Shown: positions 43,064 through 53,683, counted from the first letter of the stretch. The stretch: DNA of 64,000 nt from Lyngbya sp. HA4199-MV5 (GCA_019359375.1 JAHHHL010000026.1:24271-88270); one strand, 5' to 3'. The notes: generated by a model not told the origin, from the letters alone. Translations and numbers: made by a program.

Positions 43064-43241
43064 CACCAGGAAATCGTCTTGGCGGGTGAAGTCCTGGTGC
43101 CTTCGATGCTTCGGTTAAAGCCAGAACGACCATATCAACGATATGCCCTTCCCGGTTGGATAGGTTGAGACCTGCCCATTAATGACAGGTTAGCAAATTA
43201 CTCGATCCTTGAAAAGGGCAGAGGTTCTTACCCCGTAAGAA
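43064..43241 (+). ncRNA. Hairpin-rich untranslated segment before the initiator-like gene
   Basis: Perfect stems: CACCAGG/CCTGGTG (43064-43070 with 43093-43099), CATATC/GATATG (43131-43145), ACCTG/CAGGT (43170-43190) enclosed by GCCCTT/AAGGGC (43145-43150 with 43214-43219), and TTCTTAC/GTAAGAA (43225-43241). The density of stems in 180 bp between two plus-strand genes suggests a structured leader or copy-control RNA. No known RNA class was recognised. Confidence 0.4.
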
Positions 43242-43290
43242 TCTAGGTATGGCGTTTTGGTTCCATGTAGTTCTTTTCAACGATTGAGCC

Positions 43291-44823
43291 GTGATACAAA
43301 CCAAACCCAACGATCGCGAGGACAGCGCTCCCCTCCTCGAAGCTTCCACCCAGTTAGAATTAACTGAAGTAGAAGTGCTGCTCTCTCAGTCCACCCGGAC
43401 TAAAATCCGCAAGCCGCGCAACCTGCCTCGAACGGAACCACCGCTATTCACCACCAAGTCAATGGAGATGATTGCCAGTGGAGCACCTGTTATTAGTGCG
43501 ACGCAGGCTTTTTTAAAGCCTCCAGATTGGAGCGAGTATGGGCAGGAACGCCTTTACTTCCAAAAGCACTTTGGCAAAGGGCGCTACATCGAGTTCTACG
43601 TCCTGAACAAGCAGAAGCACCAGGCAGAGTCTATTTCTACGCAAGCAGAGCGTGAAATCCTGGAGCAGTACGGGGTAATGGCAGCTCGCCTCCATGCTGT
43701 CTTTGCTACCTATGCTTCGTTGCAGTCTGAACCCTGGAAAGAGCCGTTTCATCTGCCCGGTACAGACCTGATCAAAACGCTCAAGGTTCACAACAGCAAC
43801 AAGTTCACCAAGTCACAGAAGCTCAAGGCAGTCGCTGACCTAGCGTGGGTTGTCGGGACGCTAGGCGCTGTCATCCACTGGTTTGAAGGCGACATGGACC
43901 TCTGCGTGCGAGAGCGGAGCTTGCTTTGGATCGTCAGCGTCCAGGAATACACCCAACCCAATGTTGATGGGGAATCCGAGGAACTGCATGAGGTGGTGAT
44001 CCGGGTGCAACCGGGACTATGGACTCACAGCTTCTTAAACCGGGAGGGTGCACAACAGCGAAAAGCCCTGTATCAGTATGGACTGATCCCCAAAGAAGTC
44101 TTTGATATCGATCCCCACCGGCGCAAAATGGCGACCAGCATGGCGCTGTATCTAATCCAGAATAGTCGTTCCCGCCCGAATGGGGTCTACACCGTCGAAA
44201 GCCTATTGGAAAGTGTTTTGCCCAGCAGTGACATTGAGAAAGCGCTGTCTGACCGCCGCTACGGGTGGAAATTGAAGGAATCGGTAGACAATGCCCTGCT
44301 CACCCTCAAAGATAACCTCAAGATTGACATCGACTTTGATGATGAAACCTATCCCCTCTGGCTCAGACCCGTCTGGAGCCTGCCCGATGAAATAGCAGAC
44401 CTACCCACAAAAGAGCGAAACCAGCAACTCTTAGGGGCAAAATGGCTCCCGGATAGCTACATTTCTAAGCATTGGTTTCCGGCAAAGGTCACCTTCCGGT
44501 TGCCCATGCAGATTCAAGAGTGTTTGGATGAGCTTGAAACCAGACGAACAGAAAAGACCAGCCGAGCCTCCGCTGGTGCCAGTACTACGCGGAACAAGCC
44601 TAATAGCAAAGTCAAGGGCACCACAGCTAAAGCGCTACTGCCTGCGGCTGAACTGGATGGAAAAACAGTGAAAGCTGCCCGTCAAGCAAAGGGATGGACT
44701 CAAGCCCAGCTTGCCACCACGATCGGCAAGAGTGTCAGTTGGGTGAAGCTGGTTGAGAGCGATCGCCGTCGCGCAGTCGATGAAGATCAAAGCTTGCTCC
44801 GTCAGGTTCTTGGCATCCAGTAA
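43291..44823 (+). CDS. Plasmid replication initiator-like protein with C-terminal HTH
   Basis: 510 residues from a GTG start. The central part (about 75-410) is a single unknown domain with RYIEFYVLNKQKHQAESIST and HRRKMATSMALYLIQN. The C-terminus (about 455-510) is an XRE-type helix-turn-helix (KTVKAARQAKGWTQAQLATTIGKSVSWVKLVE). The neighbourhood (iterons directly downstream, primase-helicase and polymerase next) makes it the best candidate initiator of the replicon; that role is inferred from context. Confidence 0.6.
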   Translation: MIQTKPNDREDSAPLLEASTQLELTEVEVLLSQSTRTKIRKPRNLPRTEPPLFTTKSMEMIASGAPVISATQAFLKPPDWSEYGQERLYFQKHFGKGRYIEFYVLNKQKHQAESISTQAEREILEQYGVMAARLHAVFATYASLQSEPWKEPFHLPGTDLIKTLKVHNSNKFTKSQKLKAVADLAWVVGTLGAVIHWFEGDMDLCVRERSLLWIVSVQEYTQPNVDGESEELHEVVIRVQPGLWTHSFLNREGAQQRKALYQYGLIPKEVFDIDPHRRKMATSMALYLIQNSRSRPNGVYTVESLLESVLPSSDIEKALSDRRYGWKLKESVDNALLTLKDNLKIDIDFDDETYPLWLRPVWSLPDEIADLPTKERNQQLLGAKWLPDSYISKHWFPAKVTFRLPMQIQECLDELETRRTEKTSRASAGASTTRNKPNSKVKGTTAKALLPAAELDGKTVKAARQAKGWTQAQLATTIGKSVSWVKLVESDRRRAVDEDQSLLRQVLGIQ

Positions 44824-44829
44824 GGCAAT

Positions 44830-45560
44830 AAAACTTGGTTACAAGATCTGTAACCCTACTGTAACCACTGCTAGATAAAGGTTTTATGCTAGTTCAGCCT
44901 CCATAAAGTCCCATAGTCGTGACATTAGCATCCCCCCATAGTGACTTGATTCGGCAGGAAGGGCGAGCGCTTTTCCTTGTAACCCTCTGTAACCATTGAT
45001 ATAAAAAGGCTTCAGCCAGATTGGTCGGCTTAAGCTTCCCCTTTTGATGACATCAATGCCCCCTAGTGGTGACTTGAGTACGACTCAGACTAAGTCTCGG
45101 GAGCATTGGTTACAGCCACATCTAGCGATGCTCAAAAAATAAATCCGCTAGATACAGCAATAATGCAATTGAACTACGCCAAATACAGCAGCGCATTAAA
45201 ACAATGCCACTAAATCTAGAAACCAAAACTTGCTGTTCTGATGTCCCTGTAACCTGATCGTAACTCCGCTGTAACCATTGCCATAAAAGACTTTTAGCTG
45301 CAATCACTGATAGTTACAGTCCCCTAATCGTGACATCAGTCTCCCCCACTCGTGACTTGCCAGTTAGCCTCAAGTCCCAAGCAGTTGTAACTCTCCTGTA
45401 ACTAGCATCAGATCTAGATTCCAGATCATTTTGGTTACAAATCTGCGGTAATAAGCTCCTCTGGATGGGACTTTAATTTCCTATTAGCATGACTTCAGTC
45501 TCCCCTACCGGGGACTTTACCTTCCTCTTACTGTGACTTTAAATTTTCAGAATGGTTATG
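44830..45560. other. Probable replication origin: gene-free region with two repeat families
   Basis: No gene in 44824-45782. Family 1 (YCCCCYTAGTCGTGACTT-like) occurs near 44909, 44932, 45059, 45319, 45342, 45482, 45501 and 45523. Family 2 (CTGTAACCATTG-like, often in pairs 10-14 bp apart) occurs near 44848, 44860, 44978, 44990, 45248, 45270, 45312 and 45385, some inverted. Spaced iterons of two types between an initiator-like gene and a primase-helicase gene are what an iteron-controlled oriV looks like. Confidence 0.65.
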
Positions 45561-45618
45561 GAGCAAGCTATTCCAGAATGGTTACACGTCTGATCAGATC
45601 AATCAGATCGATCAGCTT

Positions 45619-45651
45619 GTAACCCCCTGTTTTGTGGAAACAGGGGGTTAC
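45619..45651. terminator. Perfect 14-bp inverted repeat (possible terminator)
   Basis: GTAACCCCCTGTTT, a 5-base loop, then AAACAGGGGGTTAC. It lies at the end of the iteron region; no T-run follows, so it may equally be an origin hairpin. Upstream, 45588-45616 carries short GATCA direct repeats. Confidence 0.5.
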
Positions 45652-45782
45652 GCTTTAAACGCAAAAAGACAAAAACTCACCTGCCACTCCTGTTTTGCAA
45701 TTTATCCCAGTGATCGTCTTTGGTTCGCCCAAGTGGATGAACACCTTCGCGACGTTATTACTGATTTGATTAGTTGAACCAC

Positions 45783-48503
45783 ATGCCAGAAACCATCACT
45801 GTCTTACAGCAGCTTTACCGCCTGATTCTCCATGAATATCAGCAGCTTTATAGCGTGTGGCAAAGCGCTGATATTTTACAGTCGCAGTATGATCAGGCTC
45901 TCACGCCTGCTGTGGTAGAAGCGCATCTTCAGGGCAATTCAATTATCTCAGTGCGCCTCCTCCAACCGAGTACAAACTTGGCTAAAGCAGGCTGTATTGA
46001 TTTTGATGCCCCAAAGGATGGTAGTGATGAACAGACTCTGCGTGAGGTGCTGAGTCTGTCTCAGCGAGTGCAACAAGTCGCTACGAGTCAAGGATTCCCT
46101 ACTTACCTGGAATTTAGTGGTCGTCGTGGGTTCCATCTCTGGTTGTTTGCTGATATGCCGCTGCCTGGTGCTACCTGGGTCAAGGCATTGCAGAACCTCT
46201 GTTATTTAGCTGATTACAAGCCAAAGGAGATTTATCCCGCTACAGCAACGACGGCGATCGATGGCAAAGCATCAGGACGACCGATTAAATTGCCCTGTGG
46301 CAGGCACCAAAGCAGTGGTAAGTGGAGCGGTTTCTTAAATGAGCCAGTGAACTGGTCTGAAGGATTTCCGGTAGTGCCCGACGATCAGGCTGGTTTGATG
46401 GCATCTTTTCAACAGACTCCTGTGGCTCAACTGGCTCAACTGGCTGCACTTGAAGTGAGTCTTAGCGGTGCGATCAGCAAGAATGGGCATCAAAAGGGCA
46501 ATGCTTTTCAGGAGCGATCGGGGCTTGCTGGGAGTTCAACCGTGCAGTCTTCTACTGCTACAAAATCGACAAACTTTTCAATTTTGGCTCCTGATGAGCA
46601 TCCCGCTTGTATTCACTACCTGATGAACCAGGGTGCGCCAACCGATCAGGACTACAACTCAGTCAACTTAACTCTGGCACGTTATGTCATCACCAGGGGA
46701 TGGGAACGTAACCAGGCAGAATCCTTGGCAGAAGCAATGGCACGAGCTTCTGATCACCATCCAACCAGCAAAACGACGATTGAATCCAGGCTCAGAAATT
46801 TCCACAGCACCTATGCTTCGGTTAAACGAAATCCTCACGACTATCAGTGGAGTTGTAGCTACATTCGCAACAGCCGTGAGTTAGTCCGCTGTGGAGGCTG
46901 CACGGGCTATGCCTGCCCCTTTTGGCAATGGGAGAAGCCAGAGGGTGATAACGAGGTTGCTAGACGGGTTGAACAAGATTTGCTGGCTTACATCCTGCAC
47001 CACCCAGAAGCCGGGATGCAGGAAGCCTTGGGTGTGGATTTACCCGTTGAGGGCTTTATTGCCACGTTTATGCCTAAAGGCAATGATTCAAAGCCATTTT
47101 ATCTCCACCAAAGACTTTGGGAATGCTTTGTAAGCCTGGAGATAGAAGGGAGAGAGTTAACGCCCAGTCTCGTTCTCTCACGGCTGGAAAAAATGGTGAT
47201 GGAGCGCTCTCCCCTACCGACACCGATTCTGAATCAAATCGTTGCCTATTTGAATGAGCTTTTGAATCTGGCTCCCTGTGGTTGGGAGACGTTTACAGAA
47301 CTCCTCATGAGAGTGCGAGATACCGGATTGCGACTACTAGCAAAAGAGCAGGCTGCTACTGCATCCGAACTGTTGAACAGCCCCTTACATCCCGTGACCG
47401 AAACGCTGGAAACACTCATTCACCACTCTCAACATCTTCAGCAACGGAATGCCTCAGAAGTCATGCCAATGGTGGCATACACTCAAGATTTGATCCGAGA
47501 ATTGTTTGGGCAACCGCAAACGGCGATCGCCACCCCTGCTCCTTGGCTGAATCGTTCTCTCAACGGTGGGTTACATCCTGGCAGGCTTTATGTCGTGGGT
47601 GCTCCTCCTGGTTCAGGAAAAACGACCTGGTGCGCCTGGTGCGCGGATGAAGCGGCAAAAGCTAAAATCCCCGTGCTGTACGTCTCCTTTGAGATGGGGA
47701 AGCAGCAGCTTTGGGTGAACGCTTTGTCGCGGATGGGTGGGCTGAACTCCGGCTTGATTGAAGCAAAGCACTGGATGAATGCCGACTATGCCCATACCGA
47801 ATGGCTGAAACAACAGACTGCGCTGGCAATTCGGGCCTATGACCAGCAGATTGCAGAATATCTGACGGTTTTAGAAGCAGGTCCAGAGGTTACAGTCGCG
47901 CATTTGAAAGGGACGATCGCTCAAATTCGGCGCATTGCAGAACTCGATAAAACAGCACCCGTGTTGGTGATTGTCGATTATTTGCAACTCATGTGCTGTG
48001 GGGATGAAAAACTCGACTCTGGTGCCAATGAAGTGTTGCGGGTTTCGCGGGTGGCGACGGGTTTAAAACAACTGGCGCGGGACACGGGCGCTGCTGTGGT
48101 GGCAATTAGTGACATCAATAAAGCCGCTTATCAGGAAGCGCTTCGGACTGGAACGTTAGATATGGGTGCGTTACGGGACTCATTCAAAATTGCCCACGCC
48201 GCCGACTGCATCATGCTGCTCCAGACAGGGAAGGCACAGCGAGGCAATGACCAGCCTAGAGATCAGCTTGACCTGTTGGAAGAACGTTACGCCGGAGACT
48301 ATCTCAGACTCCGGCAAATTCAAGACGTGCGCGCTCAGTATCCGCTCAATGAAAAAGCGAAGGCGACCTATGCGCGACTCAGCATTCTCAAAAATCGGGG
48401 TGGTGTCACAGCAGAGCCATTGTTTGTCTATGAGCGGGCTTACCACCGCTTCATTCCGGTTGATTTGGATTTAGGAGAGGACAATGACCGTGAAGATCTC
48501 TAG
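45783..48503 (+). CDS. Primase - DnaB-type helicase fusion
   Basis: 906 residues. The N-terminal part (about 50-210) is a primase-polymerase-like domain with CIDFDAPKDG and TYLEFSGRRGFHLWLF (acidic pair and Arg/His signature). Next come a cysteine cluster (CSYIRNSRELVRCGGCTGYACPFW, about 360-380) and a DnaB N-terminal helical domain. The RecA-like helicase follows (Walker A GAPPGSGKTTW near 610, Walker B VLVIVDYLQLM near 730, RGGVTAEPLFVYE at the end). It opens and primes the plasmid origin. It overlaps the polymerase gene by 20 bp. Confidence 0.85.
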   Translation: MPETITVLQQLYRLILHEYQQLYSVWQSADILQSQYDQALTPAVVEAHLQGNSIISVRLLQPSTNLAKAGCIDFDAPKDGSDEQTLREVLSLSQRVQQVATSQGFPTYLEFSGRRGFHLWLFADMPLPGATWVKALQNLCYLADYKPKEIYPATATTAIDGKASGRPIKLPCGRHQSSGKWSGFLNEPVNWSEGFPVVPDDQAGLMASFQQTPVAQLAQLAALEVSLSGAISKNGHQKGNAFQERSGLAGSSTVQSSTATKSTNFSILAPDEHPACIHYLMNQGAPTDQDYNSVNLTLARYVITRGWERNQAESLAEAMARASDHHPTSKTTIESRLRNFHSTYASVKRNPHDYQWSCSYIRNSRELVRCGGCTGYACPFWQWEKPEGDNEVARRVEQDLLAYILHHPEAGMQEALGVDLPVEGFIATFMPKGNDSKPFYLHQRLWECFVSLEIEGRELTPSLVLSRLEKMVMERSPLPTPILNQIVAYLNELLNLAPCGWETFTELLMRVRDTGLRLLAKEQAATASELLNSPLHPVTETLETLIHHSQHLQQRNASEVMPMVAYTQDLIRELFGQPQTAIATPAPWLNRSLNGGLHPGRLYVVGAPPGSGKTTWCAWCADEAAKAKIPVLYVSFEMGKQQLWVNALSRMGGLNSGLIEAKHWMNADYAHTEWLKQQTALAIRAYDQQIAEYLTVLEAGPEVTVAHLKGTIAQIRRIAELDKTAPVLVIVDYLQLMCCGDEKLDSGANEVLRVSRVATGLKQLARDTGAAVVAISDINKAAYQEALRTGTLDMGALRDSFKIAHAADCIMLLQTGKAQRGNDQPRDQLDLLEERYAGDYLRLRQIQDVRAQYPLNEKAKATYARLSILKNRGGVTAEPLFVYERAYHRFIPVDLDLGEDNDREDL

Positions 48504-50913
48504 CCCCAATGTTAATAGTGTAGAAACAAATTCCAATCTCTCTACGGCTGCTGATCCACTGTATGAGGATTTAATGGACTGGGCAAAAGCTCGGAAACGG
48601 CAGTTTTTGAGGAATCGGGTTCAACAGAGTAGTGAGCCTATTAAAGCTGCAACTGCTGAATCAGAAACACCATCAGCAAGCGATGCTTGGATCGAAACTT
48701 GGTACACTCCACCGCCTCTACCATCGCGGATTGCCAAACAGAAAGCCGTTGTTTCCTATGCTCTTCATCAAGAGATGGGAGGAAAAATAGAAACAGAGGA
48801 AGTCAAGGAAACCAAACCTCTTACCTCCCCTAGTTCCACAGCCTCATCGCTTCCAAACCCCGACAGTTTTGAGATTGGTCAACAAGTTGTTCTCCGTCCA
48901 GACTCTCAGCGTGTACCATCGGGTATTCCAATTGATGCTGTGCTGGTGGTTCAGGAGATGTATGTCAATGTTTATCGACAGCATCAAAATATTTGGTGTG
49001 TTTGGTGTAGTAGTGATGCTTTTTCTGGTTTGAAGTCGATCGATTCAGATTGCTTAATGCCGTTACCAGATCCAGTCCATACGGCTAATGTAGAGTATGC
49101 ATCTGAAATAGAATTAAAAGATCTAAATTTAGATAAAAAATCAGATTCTAATGTATCTTCTAATCCTGTAAGCTTCGAGTTTATCGAAGATGGGCAACGA
49201 CTTACAGACTTACTCAAACCATTACGGAATTGTCAGGCGATCGCAGTCGATACAGAGACAACTGGACTTGATCCCTTAAAAGATCTAATTCGTTTAGTGC
49301 AAATTGCTGCGGCTAATCAACCCGTTATTATCATTGACCTGTTTAAAGTTGCGAAGGAAACGCTAGATCCTCTGCGCGAACTGCTTCAAGGTACTCCAAT
49401 CAAAGTCTTGCAGAATGCCAAATTTGACTTGAAATTTCTGCAACAGGCAGGACTTCCCATTGCTGGCAAACTGTTCGACACAATGATAGCGGCACAATTG
49501 CTGGATGCAGGGGTACGATCGCACGGTTATAACCTGGCGGAACTGGTCAAGGTCTACTTGGGAGAAGAACTCTCCAAAGAACAGCAGCGAAGTGATTGGA
49601 GTAATCCCAGTCTTTCTTCTGAGCAGTTAGAATATGCCGCGCGAGATGCAGCGATTCTACTGCGGTTGCGTGAGGTGATGAAACCCAAGTTGACAGGTGC
49701 TCGTTTGGTGGAAACTGCCAAGTTGGAATTTAATTGTTTGGGAGCGATCGCCCAAATGGAACTCAATGGCATGCTGCTCGATCTCTCCCGTTGGGCTTCC
49801 CTACGACAAGAACTGGAACAAAGAAAAGACCAGATGGCCGGTGAATTGCGACAACAGTTTCAACCAGCTTTACTGAGTGCCCAACTTGATCTTTTAGGGA
49901 ATGAAGTTTCTCTCAATTTGGACAGTCAGCCGCAGGTATTAGAGGCACTACAGCAGATGGGTGTGCCAGTAGAGAACACCAGTAAACTTTCGCTGATTCC
50001 CCTGGCAGAAGAGCATCCGCCCGTCAGAGCATTGCTGGACTACCGCAAAGCAGCAAAATCAGTCCAAGCGTTTGCCAGTAGCCTGCCCAAGCACGTTCAC
50101 CCTATTACAGGACGAATTCATCCAGACTATCAACAGATGGGGGCTGCTACTGGACGCATGTCCTGTCGCAACCCCAACCTGCAACAGATTCCCAGAGACA
50201 AAATCTTTCGCAGTTGCTTTATTCCGGCTCCAGGCTATCGCTTAGTCGTGGCAGACTACTCTCAAATTGAACTGCGGGTCGCAGCAGAACTGAGTGGCGA
50301 TCGCCGCATGATTGAGGCATACCAGAATGATGAAGACCTGCACCGGCTAACCGCTGCCCTGATTGCTGATAAATCCTTGGATCAAGTTGAGAAATCGGAG
50401 CGACAGGCAGCCAAAGCGGTTAACTTTGGGCTGATTTACGCGATGGGTGCCAAAGGGTTGGCGGAGTACGCCTACAACAACTATGGGGTGCAGATGAGCC
50501 TAAAGCAGGCAGAAACCTTTCGCAAGCGATATTTTGAGGCGTATCAGGGGATTGCCCGCTGGCATGGGGCGATGAAGCGCAGGTTGCCCAGGGAGATGCG
50601 GACAATGGGCGATCGCCTCAGATGCTGGCAGGATGAACCAAAGTTGACAGAGCTGCTAAACACGCCAGTTCAGGGCACTGCCGCCGATATTACCAAAGCT
50701 GCCTTAGCAAAACTGCCCACAACGTTGAAGGAAACGGGAGCTAGACTAATTGGCACAGTGCATGACGAAATTTTGCTGGAAGCTCCAGAGGGTAAGGCAG
50801 AACAGGCTGCACAGATTCTTCAGCAAGTGATGGAGCAGGCTGGACAACGATATTTAAGGAAGGTGCCAGTGAAAGCAGAGGTAGCGATCGTCAGCAGCTG
50901 GGCTGAGAAATAG
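48484..50913 (+). CDS. Family A DNA polymerase with 3'-5' exonuclease domain
   Basis: 809 residues. The N-terminal ~230 are unique and low in conservation. Exonuclease domain at about 240-430: AVDTETTGLDP (metal acids), NAKFDLKFL, and YAARDAAIL (exo III). Polymerase domain follows: motif A VVADYSQIELRVAA, motif B RQAAKAVNFGLIYAMGAKGL, motif C GTVHDEILLEAP. No 5'-nuclease domain. GGAGAGG precedes the ATG. Together with the primase-helicase it forms a plasmid replication operon. Confidence 0.92.
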   Translation: MTVKISSPNVNSVETNSNLSTAADPLYEDLMDWAKARKRQFLRNRVQQSSEPIKAATAESETPSASDAWIETWYTPPPLPSRIAKQKAVVSYALHQEMGGKIETEEVKETKPLTSPSSTASSLPNPDSFEIGQQVVLRPDSQRVPSGIPIDAVLVVQEMYVNVYRQHQNIWCVWCSSDAFSGLKSIDSDCLMPLPDPVHTANVEYASEIELKDLNLDKKSDSNVSSNPVSFEFIEDGQRLTDLLKPLRNCQAIAVDTETTGLDPLKDLIRLVQIAAANQPVIIIDLFKVAKETLDPLRELLQGTPIKVLQNAKFDLKFLQQAGLPIAGKLFDTMIAAQLLDAGVRSHGYNLAELVKVYLGEELSKEQQRSDWSNPSLSSEQLEYAARDAAILLRLREVMKPKLTGARLVETAKLEFNCLGAIAQMELNGMLLDLSRWASLRQELEQRKDQMAGELRQQFQPALLSAQLDLLGNEVSLNLDSQPQVLEALQQMGVPVENTSKLSLIPLAEEHPPVRALLDYRKAAKSVQAFASSLPKHVHPITGRIHPDYQQMGAATGRMSCRNPNLQQIPRDKIFRSCFIPAPGYRLVVADYSQIELRVAAELSGDRRMIEAYQNDEDLHRLTAALIADKSLDQVEKSERQAAKAVNFGLIYAMGAKGLAEYAYNNYGVQMSLKQAETFRKRYFEAYQGIARWHGAMKRRLPREMRTMGDRLRCWQDEPKLTELLNTPVQGTAADITKAALAKLPTTLKETGARLIGTVHDEILLEAPEGKAEQAAQILQQVMEQAGQRYLRKVPVKAEVAIVSSWAEK

Positions 50914-50951
50914 CGATCTTAAAAAATTCTGTTTAAGTTCTTTAACTTTAT

Positions 50952-51968
50952 TCAAGAGCCTGAGTTGTTGAAATCAGCTTGGATATGCTGGCTTAACAAT
51001 TGCTGGAACTCTTCTATTGAACTGATTGTGATTGCTTGAACGTGCAGTTGCCTGAATAATGTACCATCTTCTAAGCTAGCCAGCATTTCATTCATTGTTG
51101 GAGGGATTGTCGCGAATCGAACCCTTAAAACGTCAATAATTGTTTCCCGGAGGGTCTCTAGTCTTCCTTCCTGAATACCCTCTTCCTTGGCTAGACGTTC
51201 AATGCTAGTGACATATGGCATCTGACGTTCCTCCTGGTATTGTCTTAACTCTGCCCGGAATTCCCGCTCTAGGCGATCAGGTAAGGTCATCATCCAGTCG
51301 ATGAGCCTGAACAACTCTACTACATCATTTCTACTATAGCCTTGCTCGAATAGCTTCCGAACCAGCGTCCATTTCCATTGCTTACGTTGCTGGGGCTGAC
51401 CAGCCGTGGCTTTTGTTTTTAGATGAGCCATAACTACGATAACGAATGGGTTTTGGCTCTGATCCAGCTCTTCCCAGTGGTCTTCATAGTCAATGAGCTT
51501 GGCGATCGGAAATTCAATTCCAACTCGGCACCCACCCAGATCGTAACCGTAAGAAGAGGGTCGCCAGTTTGGACGCTCATCGCCCAAAACAGCAAGGCTG
51601 ATCACAGGTTTACGATAGCGATCGAAGCAGCGATAGTTATACACGAACATTCTCTCTGCGAAGCTAGAGTCCTCCTGAGATTGGACTTCTATATGTACGA
51701 GTATCCAGGTTTCTTCACCATCCTGTTGCCAAACCTTGAACAGCTTGTCGGTGAATCGTTTTCCCAGTTCGCTGTCTTTAACAAAATGCTGAAATTCTTG
51801 CTCTAGCGACTCATAGCTTCGGTTCCAATCAATCAGTTCATGCACGACTGGGAAGAAAAATGCTAAGAATGGCTCAAAATAAAGCTCTAGCCCTTCTTTC
51901 CAAGGGTCATCAAAACTTGCTTGTGGTTCAGATGGATTGGTAGCTTGAATGCTTGGTTCATCGCTCAT
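50952..51968 (-). CDS. Rpn/PDDEXK-family putative transposase or nuclease
   Basis: 338 residues of the widespread Rpn-like family, often annotated as putative transposase (YhgA-like). Seen: FLAFFFPVVHELIDW, GEETWILVHIEVQSQED (the Glu-x-Gln/Lys position of the PD-(D/E)XK fold), FAERMFVYNYRCFDRYRKPVISLAVL, and the C-terminal EGRLETLRETIIDVLRVRF. Rpn proteins promote DNA cleavage and RecA-independent recombination. It is a single gene without terminal repeats, lying opposite to its neighbours. Confidence 0.75.
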   Translation of the reverse strand: MSDEPSIQATNPSEPQASFDDPWKEGLELYFEPFLAFFFPVVHELIDWNRSYESLEQEFQHFVKDSELGKRFTDKLFKVWQQDGEETWILVHIEVQSQEDSSFAERMFVYNYRCFDRYRKPVISLAVLGDERPNWRPSSYGYDLGGCRVGIEFPIAKLIDYEDHWEELDQSQNPFVIVVMAHLKTKATAGQPQQRKQWKWTLVRKLFEQGYSRNDVVELFRLIDWMMTLPDRLEREFRAELRQYQEERQMPYVTSIERLAKEEGIQEGRLETLRETIIDVLRVRFATIPPTMNEMLASLEDGTLFRQLHVQAITISSIEEFQQLLSQHIQADFNNSGS

Positions 51969-51996
51969 GCAACGTTAACCCGTGTATTACCTGTAA

Positions 51997-52323
51997 TCAT
52001 AGAGATTCGTCAGGTTCGTAATAGCGCCAGTTGTAGCGACGAGAGCCGCTACCGCTATCTAACTTATCGATCGCCCCCGGATCACCATTCAAAAACTCGC
52101 CTAGCTCCTCATATTGGCCGGGATACGAGGAGCCAGAAGTCGTAGTTTTGGGTTCATCAGGTAGTACCAAACTTTCCCCAGGCTTGAGATGAGCAAAACG
52201 CGGGTGACATTCATCTTGAGTTCTGCCATCTGGGGTCAGGAGTTCTTCGCTTTCAGCATCGGGTTCCTGATCGTATGCCTGCACCAGCAAACCGTTCTCC
52301 AGACGTTTAATGTGCCACGGCAT
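51997..52323 (-). CDS. Unknown acidic protein (108 aa)
   Basis: 108 residues, acidic and proline/glycine-rich, beginning MPWHIKRLENGLLVQAYDQE and ending YNWRYYEPDESL. AAGGAGGACA precedes the ATG, one of the best ribosome sites in the window. No family recognised. It is divergent from the RNA-polymerase-like gene at 52459. Confidence 0.55.
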   Translation of the reverse strand: MPWHIKRLENGLLVQAYDQEPDAESEELLTPDGRTQDECHPRFAHLKPGESLVLPDEPKTTTSGSSYPGQYEELGEFLNGDPGAIDKLDSGSGSRRYNWRYYEPDESL

Positions 52324-53683
52324 CGTTGTCCTCCTTGCTGAGCAATTTAAGAATAGCCACCTGGCTGATTTTGCCAGTGCTGCTTTGTGTAAAGGTCAAA
52401 AAATAGTCTAACGCTTTCTAAATTGATAATAGTACTTTTATACCATAGACCGTAGATAATGGATCTGACCACGCGGGTCATTGAGGGTTCCGGTCTCAGC
52501 ATCCCGATTTTTGATGGGGCGCACAACAACGGGAAGGGACGGTATTTGTCGGAGCCGGAGATTATTAAAAACTCCTTGCTGGAACAGATGTTTGAGCCAG
52601 AGGAGTTACAATCGCTGCTGCTCGTAAAAATTGACCATCGTAAGCCTGATGCAAATCATCTGCGGGCGCGCAATTTTGCCGATGGTACCTCGCGGCGGCT
52701 CACGTTTAGTTCTGGCAACAGTTACTACTTTGCGGATGACGACTTGCGTCAGAAGATCCGGCGCTTATTTGCGACAGAGCCGGATACTGCCTGTCGGTAT
52801 GGTTCTTTGTTGGTGAGTAATTGCTACAAAGGGTCTGACACGCTGGAGAACCTGCGGGTCAAGATTGTGGATTTTGATGACCCGGAGTATTCCCACTACA
52901 AAACTGGCGATTGTCACGGCAAGATTTCATCGCAGTTGGCTCGTCAACTGGGGGGTGAGCAGAATTGTCCGTTTCAGTTTCGGTTTGCCTGGAGGAAGCA
53001 ATGGGCAGAAGGAAGCGAGGAAAATTGTCCGCGTGTCAGCTTCTTATCTAAGGGAACGCTACTGCCTGATGCCCGACTGACTGAGGCAGAGGGCTATGAC
53101 ATCATCATGGATCGATCGTCGATCAAGGGCATTAAGAAGGCGCGGTTAGACGATCTGGTTCCGTGTGGAGATTATGAATTTCCGCGAGTCGCCATGGGCA
53201 ACCGGGGCAATGCTAGAGCCACCAGTTACGATAATAGCTGGCAATTTACCATCTGGTATTCCGAGGATGCAGTGCGGCAGGATTTGAAGCAGCCGACAGA
53301 GGAAAAAGCCAAAGTTTTGGCAGATTTACAGCGAAATCCTCTGGCACTGGCACGATACATCGTGCAGGAATACGACAAGGAACAGCAACGGCGACAGGAG
53401 CGGTCGGAAGAAGAATTTGAGGATGAAGATGGTAATGCCAACAGCCAGGTGCAGGAATCTCGCTGGATTTCACTGCTAAGAAGCGACAAATATGGGCAAT
53501 TGGTTGCGACTCCTAAGTTTCGGAAGTTTGCAACGGATTATGTAGCAGGTAGATGGCGAGACTTAGCGATTAAGAGCGGCTACAGCCATAGTTCAGGTAT
53601 GGCAATGCCATCAGATGACTTACCGCGTGGCATGGTTTGTGTGCCTCATCTGCCAGAAGGCGATGTGATTCTGACCCGCTACC

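Noticed and set aside
50952..51968. Insertion sequence around the Rpn-like gene
   Set aside because: No terminal inverted repeats or target duplication were found; the family is usually a stand-alone gene.
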